From positions 124,001 through 188,000 of the forward strand of contig NZ_JAOQJE010000002.1 in assembly GCF_025567315.1 (NCBI RefSeq): a DNA stretch of 64,000 nucleotides, in the 5' to 3' direction. This DNA is from Agathobaculum ammoniilyticum. Its GTDB lineage: Bacteria; Bacillota; Clostridia; Oscillospirales; Butyricicoccaceae. A model generated the notes under the pieces. The model was given only the letters and a program-made list of their open reading frames with translations. It ran no database searches and was not told the DNA's origin. Made by a program: the position numbers and the translations under genes. Shown piece after piece: positions 34,024-45,588 of this stretch (positions are counted from its first letter, which is position 1; the number at the start of each line of letters is the position of its first letter).

Positions 34024-34110
34024 GTGACCGGCCGTGCCGGCGTCCGCCGCCAGACCGGAAATCCGGACGGGATGTTGACAGCGGAACTTATCCTACTCCC
34101 TTTTGAGGAT
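33966..34110 (-). ncRNA. yybP-ykoY (Mn2+) riboswitch upstream of the P-type ATPase
   Basis: The minus-strand leader begins near 34110 and contains AAAAGGGAGTAGG (34092-34104), the conserved opening of yybP-ykoY aptamers, followed by GC-rich arms with GCCGG...CCGG. It ends in a terminator at 33965-34023. The same motif opens the leader of the CaCA exchanger at 52902-53831. Manganese binding would be expected to prevent termination. Confidence 0.85.
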
Positions 34111-34116
34111 GTAACC

Positions 34117-34145
34117 ATTATAGGGGAGGCGCGCGCGTTTGTCAA
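34117..34145 (-). promoter_or_regulatory. Promoter of the P-type ATPase riboswitch transcript
   Basis: Minus-strand TTGACA, 17-bp spacer, perfect TATAAT; the start of transcription falls at the aptamer's 5' end. Confidence 0.85.
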
Positions 34146-34171
34146 GAGGAGCTTGCTGCCGTGCCCTGTAG

Positions 34172-34220
34172 GAAAAAGCGGCGGCGGGGGAGAAAGCGCG
34201 CTTTCTTCCCCCGCCGCCCC
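34172..34220 (-). terminator. Terminator after the small glycine-rich membrane protein gene
   Basis: A near-perfect long GC stem (GGCGGCGGGGGA...) followed on the minus strand by GCTTTTTCC. Confidence 0.85.
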
Positions 34221-34223
34221 GCC

Positions 34224-34406
34224 TCAGCCGATCATATGGCCGACGCCCTTCGCCGCCTTGTGCATTGCATGCTCGGCCTTGTTTGCCGCATGCTGAGCGC
34301 TCCGGCGTACCGAGGGGTTCATCATCGCGCCCGCCGCGACCATAGAGACGACCGCACCCGCCACCGCGCCGGTCGCAATGCCGGAAATGAAGGGAGATAC
34401 ACGCAT
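34224..34406 (-). CDS. Small membrane-associated protein (60 aa), YtxH-like
   Basis: A 60-residue protein with one glycine/alanine-rich hydrophobic helix (FISGIATGAVAGAVVSMVAA) and a basic, histidine-rich amphipathic tail (SAQHAANKAEHAMHKAAKGV). The layout resembles small YtxH-type proteins, but the family match is only by composition. The ATG at 34406 follows AAAGGCGGCGG; the longer upstream frame is rejected. The gene has its own terminator and is divergent from pyrR. Its function is unknown. Confidence 0.65.
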   Translation of the reverse strand: MRVSPFISGIATGAVAGAVVSMVAAGAMMNPSVRRSAQHAANKAEHAMHKAAKGVGHMIG

Positions 34407-34543
34407 AAAAGTCCGCCGCCTTTCATAATTTGATTTGCTTCGGTGCTGCAAGCATAGTATGTCCGGAATGTGCGCAGACTTGCATGTGTGCGGCGGCAAC
34501 AAAAATTGCATAAAAAAACAAATTTGTTTTGGAGCTTCGACTG

Positions 34544-34572
34544 TTTACAAAACCCGCGGCATACGATATAAT
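34544..34572 (+). promoter_or_regulatory. pyrR operon promoter
   Basis: TTTACA, 17-bp spacer, perfect TATAAT; transcription would start just before the PyrR-binding element. Confidence 0.8.
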
Positions 34573-34587
34573 ATATCCAACAATCCG

Positions 34588-34626
34588 CCTTTAAGGCGCG
34601 GCCCGTGAGCCGCCAAGGCAGAAAAC
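34588..34626 (+). ncRNA. PyrR-binding RNA element of the pyr leader
   Basis: The RNA reads GCCTTTAA, then GGCGCGGCCCGTGAGCCGCC, then AAGGC. This matches the PyrR anti-antiterminator: a lower stem GCCTT/AAGGC, the internal TAA, and an upper stem capped by the CCNGNGAG loop consensus. When PyrR carries UMP it would stabilise this element, allowing the downstream terminator to form. Confidence 0.8.
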
Positions 34627-34674
34627 AGTGCGTACGCTGTCGGCCGCAGAGTGGGGGACAGGTGTAGCTTGGTA

Positions 34675-34710
34675 CGGCTTTCTGCTTGTGGCGCAGGAGG
34701 CTGTTTTTTT
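34675..34710 (+). terminator. pyr attenuator terminator
   Basis: CGGCTTTCTGC pairs with GCAGGAGGCTG (three G-U pairs) and is followed by seven T. It lies 27 bp before pyrR. Confidence 0.7.
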
Positions 34711-34736
34711 ACCATTTTTTGAGGGGAGGCCGCAGG

Positions 34737-35267
34737 ATGGCCGGGCAGAAGGCCGTAATTATGGACGCGGACGGCGTGCGCCGCGCGCTGACCCGCATTG
34801 CGTTTGAGATCATCGAAAAAAACAAGGGCGCGGAGGACCTGCTGCTCGCCGGGGTGAAAACGCGCGGCGTGTTCCTGGCGCAGCGCATCGCCGCCAAGCT
34901 CGGCGAGGTGGAGGGCAAGGCGCCGCCTGTACTCGAGCTGGACGTCACCCCCTGGCGGGACGATAAGCCGCGCGCGGACGGGCCGTTGCCGCCGCCCGAT
35001 CCTCGCATCGGCGGCGCGACCGTGGTGCTGGTGGACGACGTGCTGTACACTGGCCGCACCGTGCGCGCCGCGATCGAGGCCGTGTCGCACTGCGGGCGCG
35101 CGGGCCGCATCCAGCTCGCCGTGCTGGTGGACCGCGGCCACCGCGAGCTTCCCATCCGGCCGGACTATATCGGCAAAAACCTGCCCACCGCGCGGGGCGA
35201 GCGCGTATGCGTCCGCCTGACCGAGGTGGACGGGGAGGACAACGTTGTGATCCTGGGCAGTGAGTAG
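34737..35267 (+). CDS. pyrR: PyrR bifunctional pyr operon attenuator / uracil phosphoribosyltransferase
   Basis: A 176-residue PRT-fold protein. The PRPP-binding motif is VVLVDDVLYTGRTVRA (residues about 95-110), and the TRGVFLAQRIA and SVTPWRDD-like regions (here LDVTPWRDDKP) are PyrR hallmarks. It binds the pyr leader RNA in response to UMP and also converts uracil to UMP. The ATG at 34737 is within a GGGGAGG context. It begins the plus-strand pyr block pyrR-pyrF-carA-carB, and its leader carries its own binding element and terminator. Confidence 0.93.
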   Translation: MAGQKAVIMDADGVRRALTRIAFEIIEKNKGAEDLLLAGVKTRGVFLAQRIAAKLGEVEGKAPPVLELDVTPWRDDKPRADGPLPPPDPRIGGATVVLVDDVLYTGRTVRAAIEAVSHCGRAGRIQLAVLVDRGHRELPIRPDYIGKNLPTARGERVCVRLTEVDGEDNVVILGSE

Positions 35268-35304
35268 AATAACCGCCATGCAGCGATAGAAAGGAAGAAC
35301 ATCT

Positions 35305-36222
35305 ATGTCGATCCAAACATTAGTAGAAAAGATCAAGGAAAAAGGCAACCCCACCGTCGCGGGGCTGGACGCCCGCCTGGAATACATCCCGCAGCATATC
35401 GCGGGCCGCAACATGATGCTGCACGGCGAAACGCTGCGCGCAGCGGCGGAGAGCATGGTCGCCTTCAACTGCGGCCTGATTGACGCGCTGTGCGATATTG
35501 TACCCGCAGTCAAGCCGCAGGCGGCGTATTACGAGCTTTTAGGCTCGTACGGCGCGATGGCTCTCAAAGAAACCATCGACTACGCGCACGCCAAGGGCAT
35601 GTACGTCATCGGCGACATCAAGCGCAACGATATCGGCGCGACCGCGACCGCGTATGCCGAGGCCTACCTCGGCAAGACCCGCGTGGGCGACACCGAGATC
35701 GCGCCCTACGGCTGCGACAGCGTGACCGTCAACGGATATCTGGGCACGGATGGTGTCGAGCCTTTCCTCAAGGAGTGCCGCGAGCGGGATAAGAGCTTGT
35801 TCCTGCTGGTCAAGACCTCCAACCCCTCCTCGGGCGAGCTGCAGAACCGTGATATGGAGGGCAAGCCGCTTTACGCCCGCATGGCTGAGATGGTGGCCAA
35901 GTGGGGCGAGGGGTTGGACACCCCTTGCGGCTACAACCAAGTCGGCGCGGTGGTCGGCGCGACCTGGCCGGAGGAGCAGAAGATCATCCGCGGCCTGCTG
36001 CCCAGGAGCTATTTCCTAGTGCCGGGTTACGGCGCGCAAGGCGCGACCGCTAAGGACATTGCAAACGCCTTTAACGACGATGGGCTGGGCGCGATCGTCA
36101 ACTCCTCGCGCGGCATCATGTGCGCGTGGAAAAAGACCGGCAGAAACGGCGAGGACTACAAGGAAGCCGCCCGTGCGGAGGCCATCCGCATGCGGGATGA
36201 GATCGTCGCGGCGATTCGATAA
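35305..36222 (+). CDS. pyrF: Orotidine 5'-phosphate decarboxylase (type 2)
   Basis: A 305-residue barrel enzyme that makes UMP from OMP, the last step of de novo pyrimidine synthesis. The catalytic segment YVIGDIKRNDIGATATAY contains the Lys-x-x-Asp array. The length and the NPTVAGLDARLEYIP start are those of the longer type-2 (PyrF/URA5-like) family. The ATG follows AAAGGAAG. It lies 37 bp after pyrR. The 212-bp gap to carA is unusually structured (see the entry at 36228-36409). Confidence 0.93.
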   Translation: MSIQTLVEKIKEKGNPTVAGLDARLEYIPQHIAGRNMMLHGETLRAAAESMVAFNCGLIDALCDIVPAVKPQAAYYELLGSYGAMALKETIDYAHAKGMYVIGDIKRNDIGATATAYAEAYLGKTRVGDTEIAPYGCDSVTVNGYLGTDGVEPFLKECRERDKSLFLLVKTSNPSSGELQNRDMEGKPLYARMAEMVAKWGEGLDTPCGYNQVGAVVGATWPEEQKIIRGLLPRSYFLVPGYGAQGATAKDIANAFNDDGLGAIVNSSRGIMCAWKKTGRNGEDYKEAARAEAIRMRDEIVAAIR

Positions 36223-36227
36223 AATCT

Positions 36228-36409
36228 TATAGGGGGTATCCAATACCACCCTATAATATACGGAAGCCGGTTCCGGAGAAAACGGCTTCCGATACCCCAG
36301 GACGCGGCCCAAGGCCGCAAGGTCGGGGTGTCAAAAGTCCGGCAGAGCTGGACTTTTGATGACGCAAGCGCGGCTTGCGTCTGGATTGAATGGAAATTCT
36401 GTGAATTTC
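36228..36409 (+). repeat. Array of six consecutive hairpins between pyrF and carA
   Basis: Hairpins are: 36228-36255 (TATAGGG/CCCTATA with GGTAT/ATACC), 36261-36291 (CGGAAGCCG/CGGCTTCCG), 36291-36332 (GCGGCC/GGCCGC inside GATACCCC/GGGGTGTC), 36331-36359 (TCAAAAGTCC/GGACTTTTGA), 36361-36381 (GACGCAAGC/GCTTGCGTC) and 36393-36409 (GAAATTC/GAATTTC). None has a T run. They fill almost the whole gap and there is no gene. The role is unknown: candidates are an RNA regulatory or processing element, or a palindromic insertion. Confidence 0.8.
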
Positions 36410-36434
36410 AAAATGGGAGCGTGGAGATACAAGA

Positions 36435-37528
36435 ATGAAAAAAGCGTATTTACTGCTCGCGGATGGCACCCTGTTCGAGGGGTATTCCGTCGGCTACGAG
36501 GGACAGAGCATCGGCGAGGTCGTTTTCAACACCGGCATGGCCGGCTATCAGGAGGTGCTGACCGACCCCTCCTACTACGGCCAGGTCGTCACCATGACCT
36601 ACCCGCTGATCGGCAACTACGGCATCAATTTTGAGGATTACGAGTCCCGCAAGAGCTGGGTCTCGGGCTTTATCATGCGCGAGATCGCGGAGCATCCCTC
36701 CAACTGGCGCTGCCGCCTGACGCTGGACGAATACCTCAAGGAGCAGAAGGTCGTCGGCCTGGCGGGTATCGACACCCGCCGCTTGACCCGCAAGCTGCGC
36801 GGCGAGGGCGTCATGAACGGCGTGATCTACACCGAGGGCTTCGAGCCGGACGAGCAGGCCGTCGCGGCGATGAAGGCTTATGTCGTCAAAGACGCGGTGA
36901 GGGCTGTAACCTGTGAGGAAAGCCGCACCTATCCCGCCGAGGGTGAGCAGAAGTACCGCATCGCGCTGTACGACTACGGTGTGAAGTACAATATCGAGCG
37001 CGAGCTGCAAAAGCGTGGCTGCGAGGTCGTCACCATTCCGGCGCTCACCCCGCCCGAGGAGGTCGTGGGCAGGTTTGACGGCGTGATGCTCTCCAACGGC
37101 CCCGGGGATCCCGCGGAAAACGTTGAGATTATCGCTAACCTGAAAAAGCTTCTGGAAAGCAATATCCCGATCTTCGGCATCTGCCTGGGCCACCAGCTTT
37201 TGAGCCTGGCCATCGGCGCAGAGACCTGCAAGCTCAAGTATGGCCACCGCGGCGTCAACCATCCGGTCAAGGACCTGGACGCGGACCGCACCTATATCAC
37301 CAGCCAAAACCACGGCTACGCGGTTGTGGGCGGAAGCGTCGATCCGGCGGTCGCCCGCGTGCGCTATGTCAACCTTAACGACGGCACGGTCGAGGGCGTG
37401 GAGCACGTCGGCCGGCCGGTGTTTACCGTGCAGTACCATCCTGAGGTATGCCCGGGCCCGATGGACACCTCCTATCTGTTTGACAAATTCATCAAAAACA
37501 TCGAAAAGGCGAAAGGGGGCGCTCAGTA

Positions 37529-37529
<1 letters not shown>
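36435..37529 (+). CDS. carA: Carbamoyl-phosphate synthase small (glutaminase) subunit
   Basis: A 364-residue protein. The N-terminal small-subunit domain includes GEVVFNTGMAGYQEVLTDPS. The C-terminal class I glutaminase has the nucleophile elbow FGICLGHQLL (Cys near residue 249) and the HPEVCPGPMDT His-x-Glu. It releases ammonia from glutamine for CarB. Its stop overlaps the carB start by one base, so the two are translationally coupled. The ATG at 36435 has only a weak GGGAG-GTGGAGA site upstream. Confidence 0.95.
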
Positions 37530-40700
<3,171 letters not shown>

Positions 40701-40714
<14 letters not shown>

Positions 40715-40880
40715 GGCTGTATTGTATAGAAAAAGCACCGGAAACACGCTTTCCGGTGCTTTTTGTCTGGGAAAATGCTTTACAGGGTGGATTCTGAGGC
40801 GGCAGGCCTGCGATGCAGGATGTCAACACCAGCAGGACGGCGGCCGCAGCAGTCAGCGCGCCCGTTGCCTTTGCGTCCAT
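40701..40880 (-). CDS. Small hydrophobic/lipoprotein-like protein (59 aa), doubtful
   Basis: The frame starts MDAKATGALTAAAAVLLVLT and reaches SC at residues 21-22, giving a short signal-like helix and a possible lipobox (VLTSC). GGGAGG lies 7 bp before the ATG, and a TTGCCG-N17-TATGCT promoter is at 40906-40934. Against it, the 3' half runs through the carB terminator and overlaps the end of carB, and its C-terminal residues look like hairpin sequence. It could be a short exported peptide or not expressed. Confidence 0.4.
40730..40765. terminator. Terminator after carB
   Basis: AGCACCGGAAA/TTTCCGGTGCT stem with A and T runs at either side, so it may act on both strands. Confidence 0.92.
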
Positions 40881-40905
40881 ATGTGCACCTCCCTTTTGTG
40901 CTTCC

Positions 40906-40934
40906 AGCATAGCAGAAAGCCTGCTCCGCGGCAA
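40906..40934 (-). promoter_or_regulatory. Candidate promoter of the 59-aa frame
   Basis: Minus-strand TTGCCG, 17-bp spacer, TATGCT, 26 bp before the start. Confidence 0.45.
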
Positions 40935-40989
40935 CCGAGATACAGAAGAAGGGCGCTCTACCAGCGGTAGAATGCCCCTCCAAAGTGTG

Positions 40990-42150
40990 TCAATCCACGC
41001 AGATGCGCTTGAACATACGGTAATGCAGGCCGTTTTCGTCCCGATATTCGCCGTGCTGCTCGAAAGCGAATTTGCGGTAGAAGCCCTGCGCGCGGGCGTT
41101 GTGCTCGGCCGCATGCGCGCATAAGTACGTCTTGCCGAGTGCGCGGTATACGCTGATTGCCTGGCCGAGGATCTGCCCGCTCAGGCCGCGGCCGCGATAG
41201 CGTTCGTCGATGCAGAAGCCGCCGACCAGCCCTATGTCCGGCTCGTCGTCATACCAGGTCTTGAGGTAGACCAAGGCGGCTTCCTCACCGCTTTCCAGAC
41301 AGCCGAAGCAGCACGCGCGCGGGCTGACCCGCTGGGCGCGCGCCACGTCCGCCAGCAGCGCGTCCGGATCGAGATTCGCGTCCGTGCCGTAGGCGTTCCG
41401 GTGCAGCTCGCGCAGGAAAGCGACGATCTTGCCTGCGTCGCCCGCGTCCATCGGGTCGGCGCGGCGGAACCAGAGCTGCGGCGTTTCCGGCACGCCCTTG
41501 TTGTCCTTCCAGCCGATAGCGGCAAAAGTGGAAAGGCGCTCCGGCAGGTGGGAGGCGTCGTTCTCGTACACCACCGCGAGCCGATCCGGCCCGTCGAATT
41601 CAAATTTCGCCACGCAGGTGTTGTCGCCCCAGCCGATCTCGCCCATCTGCTCGGGCGTGAAGCTGTGCGCGATGGTCAGCGCGCCGCGGATGGCCGAGCC
41701 GTGGGTAACGACCGCGATCGTGCCGCCCTCGTGCTGCCGCACCAGCCCGCGCACCCCGTCCAGCATGCGCTGACCGGCCTGTAGCACGCTTTCGCCGTGC
41801 GGCGGGCGCGCGTCCCACGGGCGGGCGCGCCAGACCGCATATTCCTCCGGCCAAATGCGCGGCAGCTCGGCCCAAGGGAGGTCCTCCCAGTCGCCCATGT
41901 CGATCTCGCGCAGCACGGGGCGGAGCTCTACGTTCAGCCCGTGTGGCTGGGCGACCGCCTTGGCGGTTGTGCGCGCGCGGAACAGGTCGGAGGCGTACAC
42001 CGCGTCCAGCGGCACGCCCTCGAAGCGTTTGGCCAGACAGGGGAGCTGCTCGTAGGCGCGCGGGGTGAGCAGGCTGTCATACTGCCCGTGACAGCGGCGG
42101 TAGACGTTGCCTTCGGCCTCCGCGTGGCGGATCAGGTAAACCGTGGTCAT
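40990..42150 (-). CDS. Histidine phosphatase-GNAT acetyltransferase fusion
   Basis: A 386-residue two-domain protein. Residues 1-210 are a histidine phosphatase (phosphoglycerate mutase-like) with the VYLIRHAEAEGN motif, a conserved GEVL-type Glu region and VVTHGSAIRG. Residues 235-386 are a GNAT domain with GGFCIDERYRGRGLSGQILG (acetyl-CoA loop) and YLCAHAAEHNARAQGFYRKF. The substrate is unknown. It starts 4 bp after the pyrD stop with a GAGG upstream, so it is the last gene of the minus-strand pyr block. Fusion of these two domains is unusual and suggests a coupled modification. Confidence 0.85.
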   Translation of the reverse strand: MTTVYLIRHAEAEGNVYRRCHGQYDSLLTPRAYEQLPCLAKRFEGVPLDAVYASDLFRARTTAKAVAQPHGLNVELRPVLREIDMGDWEDLPWAELPRIWPEEYAVWRARPWDARPPHGESVLQAGQRMLDGVRGLVRQHEGGTIAVVTHGSAIRGALTIAHSFTPEQMGEIGWGDNTCVAKFEFDGPDRLAVVYENDASHLPERLSTFAAIGWKDNKGVPETPQLWFRRADPMDAGDAGKIVAFLRELHRNAYGTDANLDPDALLADVARAQRVSPRACCFGCLESGEEAALVYLKTWYDDEPDIGLVGGFCIDERYRGRGLSGQILGQAISVYRALGKTYLCAHAAEHNARAQGFYRKFAFEQHGEYRDENGLHYRMFKRICVD

Positions 42151-42153
42151 AGC

Positions 42154-43062
42154 TCACGCCTCGACCGCGCCGGACAGCTCGCGGACGGATTTCACACCAT
42201 GCGCGTCCATCCACGCCTCCAACTCCTGAAGCGCCTTGACCGGCGCCAGCGGGTCGGCAAACAGCACCGTACCCATCGCGACCGCGTCCGCGCCCGCGAG
42301 CAGCATCTCCACGATATCGCGTCCCGTACGGATACCGCCCATGCCGAGGATCGGCACGTCCACCGCCCGGCGCACCTGGTACACCATGCGCACCGCGACC
42401 GGAAATACCGCCGGTCCGGACAGGCCGCCCATCACGCTGGACAGGATGGGCCTTCTGGTTTCGATGTCAATACGCATGCCCAGCAGGGTGTTGATGAGCG
42501 AAAGCGCGTCCGCGCCCGCGGCCACCGCCGCGCGCGCGATCTCGGTGATATCGGTCACGTTCGGGCTGAGCTTGACGATCAGCGGCTTTTTCGCCTTGCG
42601 CTTCGCCGCGGAGACGACCTCCTCGACCATCGCGGGCTGGGTGCCGAACGCCATGCCGCCGCACTTGACGTTCGGGCAGGAGATATTCATTTCGATCAGG
42701 TCCACGTCCGCGTCCGAGATCTTTTCCACCATGCCCTCGTATTCCTCGACTGTGCTGCCGGACACGTTGGCGATGATAGCGGTGTCATACCGCCGCAGGA
42801 ACGGGATCTGCTCCGCGATGAAGCGGTCGATGCCCGGGTTCTGCAGGCCCACGCAGTTCAAAATGCCCGATGGGGTTTCCGCGATGCGGGGCGCGGGGTT
42901 GCCCAGGCGCTCGGTCGGGGTCAGGCCCTTGACGCCGATACCACCAAGCGTGGACAGGTCGAAAAATTCGCCGTACTCGTGCCCGAAGCCAAACGTGCCG
43001 GACGCGGTCGTGAGCGGGTTTTTCAGCTCCACGCCGCAGAAATTGACTCTCAGATCCGCCAT
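42154..43062 (-). CDS. pyrD: Dihydroorotate dehydrogenase B, catalytic subunit
   Basis: A 302-residue class 1B enzyme that oxidises dihydroorotate to orotate with FMN. Diagnostic stretches are LKNPLTTASGTFGFGHEYGE, a catalytic-site NISCPNVKCGG with Cys, and late PILGMGGIRTGRDIVEML. The ATG at 43062 overlaps the pyrK stop (TAATG) and has GGAGG 10 bp before it; a GTG at 43068 is possible. Together with PyrK it forms a heterotetramer that passes electrons to NAD+. Confidence 0.94.
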   Translation of the reverse strand: MADLRVNFCGVELKNPLTTASGTFGFGHEYGEFFDLSTLGGIGVKGLTPTERLGNPAPRIAETPSGILNCVGLQNPGIDRFIAEQIPFLRRYDTAIIANVSGSTVEEYEGMVEKISDADVDLIEMNISCPNVKCGGMAFGTQPAMVEEVVSAAKRKAKKPLIVKLSPNVTDITEIARAAVAAGADALSLINTLLGMRIDIETRRPILSSVMGGLSGPAVFPVAVRMVYQVRRAVDVPILGMGGIRTGRDIVEMLLAGADAVAMGTVLFADPLAPVKALQELEAWMDAHGVKSVRELSGAVEA

Positions 43063-43829
43063 TACCACGCGACCTCCTTTGCGTCGAACACCGGCCCGTC
43101 CTTGCAGACGTGGCCGTATCGGGTTTCACCGTTTTCCGCCTTGAGCGCGCACGCGCATACCAAGCACGCGCCGATGCCGCAGCCCATGCGCTCCTCCATC
43201 GAGACCTGGCAGGGCAGGCCTGCGTCCTCTGCGAGCGCGGCGATGGCCTTCAGCATGGGCTTGGGGCCGCAGGCGGCCACACCGGTCGCGCCCGCGAGCA
43301 GCTCTTTCAATACGTCGGTCACAAAGCCGTGGCGGGCATAGGAGCCGTCGTCGGTCGTGACAAAGGTTTCGCAGACGGCCTGGAAATCTGCCTCAAGGAT
43401 GACCGCGCCCCGATTGCGGAAGCCCAGCACCGCGCGCGGCTGTGCGCCCGCGTCCTTTGCGGCTTTCGCGGTCTGCAGCATGGGCGGCACGCCGATGCCG
43501 CCGCCGATCAGCACCGGCTTTGCGCCGAGCGCGGCCACGCCGAACCCGTGGCCGAGCGGGCCGAGTACGTCCAGCACATCGCCGGCCTGCCGCGCGGCGA
43601 GCCACTTCGTTCCCTCGCCCTTAGTCTGGAACACGACGCGCAGCGCATCGCCCTGCCAGCCGCAGATCGAGATCGGTCGGCGCAGCAGGTTGCCCTCGCC
43701 GCACGCGATATGCACGAACTGGCCGCACTGTGCCTGTGCGCAGATGGCGGGCGCGTGCATCGTGAGGGCATATAACCCCTCGCCCAGCCGCGTATTGGCC
43801 ACGACCCGGCAGTTTTCCTGTATTGACAT
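43062..43829 (-). CDS. pyrK: Dihydroorotate dehydrogenase B, electron-transfer subunit
   Basis: A 255-residue ferredoxin-reductase-type protein. FAD-binding is shown by LLRRPISICGW, NAD-binding by PVLIGGGIGVPPMLQTA and CGPKPML, and the 2Fe-2S site by MEERMGCGIGACLVCACAL followed by HVCKDGPVF. It hands electrons from PyrD to NAD+. It starts the minus-strand block pyrK-pyrD-phosphatase/GNAT, facing carB. The ATG at 43829 has a GGGGGA site upstream. No PyrR element was recognised in its leader. Confidence 0.94.
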   Translation of the reverse strand: MSIQENCRVVANTRLGEGLYALTMHAPAICAQAQCGQFVHIACGEGNLLRRPISICGWQGDALRVVFQTKGEGTKWLAARQAGDVLDVLGPLGHGFGVAALGAKPVLIGGGIGVPPMLQTAKAAKDAGAQPRAVLGFRNRGAVILEADFQAVCETFVTTDDGSYARHGFVTDVLKELLAGATGVAACGPKPMLKAIAALAEDAGLPCQVSMEERMGCGIGACLVCACALKAENGETRYGHVCKDGPVFDAKEVAW

Positions 43830-43931
43830 AACATATCCCCCTTCTGGTGGTTTTACGCTTCATGTTCCTATTGTACAGGAAAAACGCGGAAAAGGAAAGA
43901 CAATGCGGGAACTTTCCCGCGCGCGCCGTTT

Positions 43932-45062
43932 TCATCCGGTCAGGCCGAGCAGGACGGCAAGGAGGGAGAGCAGCGCCAGTCCGGCGAGGTTGGCGGCGGC
44001 GAACACGGCCAGAAAGCGCGGCAGCGAGGCGCCCTCGGCGCGTAAGTACAGCTTGAGCGAGATCAGGCTGGCAAGCGAGGCGATCGGCGTACCCAGCCCG
44101 CCGACGTTCACGCCCGCCAGCAGGGCCTGCCAGTTGCCCGTAAAGCCGGAGAGCAGTACGGCGGCGGGTACGTTGCTGATTACCTGGCTGGCGGCGAGCG
44201 AGGTCCAGTAGGAGCTGCGCCCCATCAGCAGCTCGAGCGCGCCGCGCACAGGCTCGATGCGGCCCATGTTGCCCGCGAAGATGAAAAAGCACACGAACGT
44301 CGCGAGCAGCGCGTAATCCACTTGGGCGAACAGCCCGCGCGCAAACAGCAGCAGGCACAGCAGGACGACGCCGGTCAGGACGCTGTAATGCAGCACATGC
44401 ACCACGGACAGCAGGCACAGCACGAACAGCAGGCACAGCAGGACGAACAGGCGTGGCTGTGTGATGGACTCGCGGCGCGGGAAAGCGATTTCGATTGTTT
44501 CGCCCGGCGTGGCGAGCGCGGCCGCGGACAACGCCAGCAGACTGGCTGCGGCCAGCGGCAGGACGACGGACAGGAACGAGCGGAAAGACAGCGTGTAATA
44601 CGAGCACAGAAACAGGTTCTGCGGGTTTCCGACCGGTGTCGCCATGCTGCCCAGGTTCGCCGCGAGCGTTTGCAGCACCACCACGCGGACGAGCGCCTCC
44701 GTCCTGCTGATGCGGCCGAGTACCAGCACGGTGAACGGGACGAAAGTGAGCAGCGCCACATCGTTGGTAATCAGCATGGAGCAGAAGAACGGCAGCAGCG
44801 TCAGCACAAGGTAGAGCAGGCGAAGCTGCTTCCGGCCGGACAGCAGGCGCTGGGAAAGCACCTGGAACAGGCCGCATTGCTGCAGGCCGGCCACCACCGC
44901 CATCAGGCAGAACAGCAGGCACAGCACGCGCAGGTCGATATAGCCGGCATAGCCCGCGTCCGGCGGCACGGCCAGCATGGACAGGGCCGCGCAGAGCAGC
45001 GCGATGGACAGCACCGCCTCCCGCCGCAGGAAGGCGCAAAGGCGCGTCGGAAGAGAATGCAC
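43932..45062 (-). CDS. SLC13/ArsB-type anion permease (citrate transporter superfamily)
   Basis: A 376-residue protein with about ten helices. The segments LLPFFCSMLITNDVALLTFVP and SMATPVGNPQNLF are the two conserved turns of the ion-transporter superfamily (ArsB/NhaD/DASS), and ASQVISNVPAAVLLSGFTGN plus GVNVGGLGTPIASLASL repeat them in the second half. It probably exports or imports an anion (arsenite, dicarboxylate or sulfate-like); the substrate is unresolved. The GTG at 45062 is preferred because AGAGGG lies 8 bp upstream. An ATG 21 bp further upstream lacks a site. Confidence 0.75.
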   Translation of the reverse strand: MHSLPTRLCAFLRREAVLSIALLCAALSMLAVPPDAGYAGYIDLRVLCLLFCLMAVVAGLQQCGLFQVLSQRLLSGRKQLRLLYLVLTLLPFFCSMLITNDVALLTFVPFTVLVLGRISRTEALVRVVVLQTLAANLGSMATPVGNPQNLFLCSYYTLSFRSFLSVVLPLAAASLLALSAAALATPGETIEIAFPRRESITQPRLFVLLCLLFVLCLLSVVHVLHYSVLTGVVLLCLLLFARGLFAQVDYALLATFVCFFIFAGNMGRIEPVRGALELLMGRSSYWTSLAASQVISNVPAAVLLSGFTGNWQALLAGVNVGGLGTPIASLASLISLKLYLRAEGASLPRFLAVFAAANLAGLALLSLLAVLLGLTG

Positions 45063-45111
45063 AACATTTTCCCTCTTTCTCATTTCTCTGATACAGGTGC
45101 GGAATGGATGC

Positions 45112-45150
45112 AAAAAACGGCAGGTATTGCGTGAGCAATACCTGCCGTTT
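45112..45150 (-). terminator. Terminator after rplL
   Basis: A 16-bp perfect stem (AAACGGCAGGTATTGC and complement), loop TCAC, then Ts. Confidence 0.92.
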
Positions 45151-45170
45151 CCGTCAAGCAGAAAAGCGGC

Positions 45171-45545
45171 TTACTTGAGCTCGACCTTGGCGCCGGCAGC
45201 CTCCAGCTTCTCCTTGATCTCGTTCGCCTCAGCCTCCGGAGCGGCCTCCTTGATGGTCTGCGGAGCGGAATCAACCTTCTCCTTGGCTTCCTTCAGGCCC
45301 AGGCCGGTGATCTCGCGGACAACCTTGATTACGTTGATCTTGGAGGAGCCAGCCTCAACCAGAACAACGTCGAAATCGGTCTTGGCCTCGGCAGCCGCAG
45401 CGCCGTCAGCCGCGCCGCCGCCAACGCCGGCAACAGCAACAGGCGTAGCGGAAACGCCAAATTCTTCTTCCAGAGCCTTTACCAGCTCAGAGAGCTCCAT
45501 AACCTTGAGCTCTTTTACAGCATCCATAATCTCCTGAACAGTCAT
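45171..45545 (-). CDS. rplL: Ribosomal protein L7/L12
   Basis: A 124-residue stalk protein. An N-terminal dimerisation segment (TVQEIMDAVKELKVMELSEL) is joined by an Ala/Gly-rich hinge (GVGGGAADGAAAAEA) to the factor-binding domain (DFDVVLVEAGSSKINVIKVV, GLGLKEAKEKVD). Four copies per ribosome recruit GTPase factors. The ATG at 45545 follows GGAGG. It is 43 bp after rplJ and shares its transcript, ending at the terminator before 45171. Confidence 0.97.
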   Translation of the reverse strand: MTVQEIMDAVKELKVMELSELVKALEEEFGVSATPVAVAGVGGGAADGAAAAEAKTDFDVVLVEAGSSKINVIKVVREITGLGLKEAKEKVDSAPQTIKEAAPEAEANEIKEKLEAAGAKVELK

Positions 45546-45588
45546 GGGATAAACCTCCATTATAAGTGATTTGTCAATGATTTTTTAA

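Noticed and set aside
34407..34511. N-terminal extension of the 60-aa membrane protein
   Set aside because: The added residues are Cys/His/Ser-rich without a ribosome-binding site; the ATG at 34406 has one.
36228..36409. CRISPR array as an explanation of the hairpin series
   Set aside because: The hairpins differ from each other in sequence and spacing; there is no direct repeat and no cas gene.
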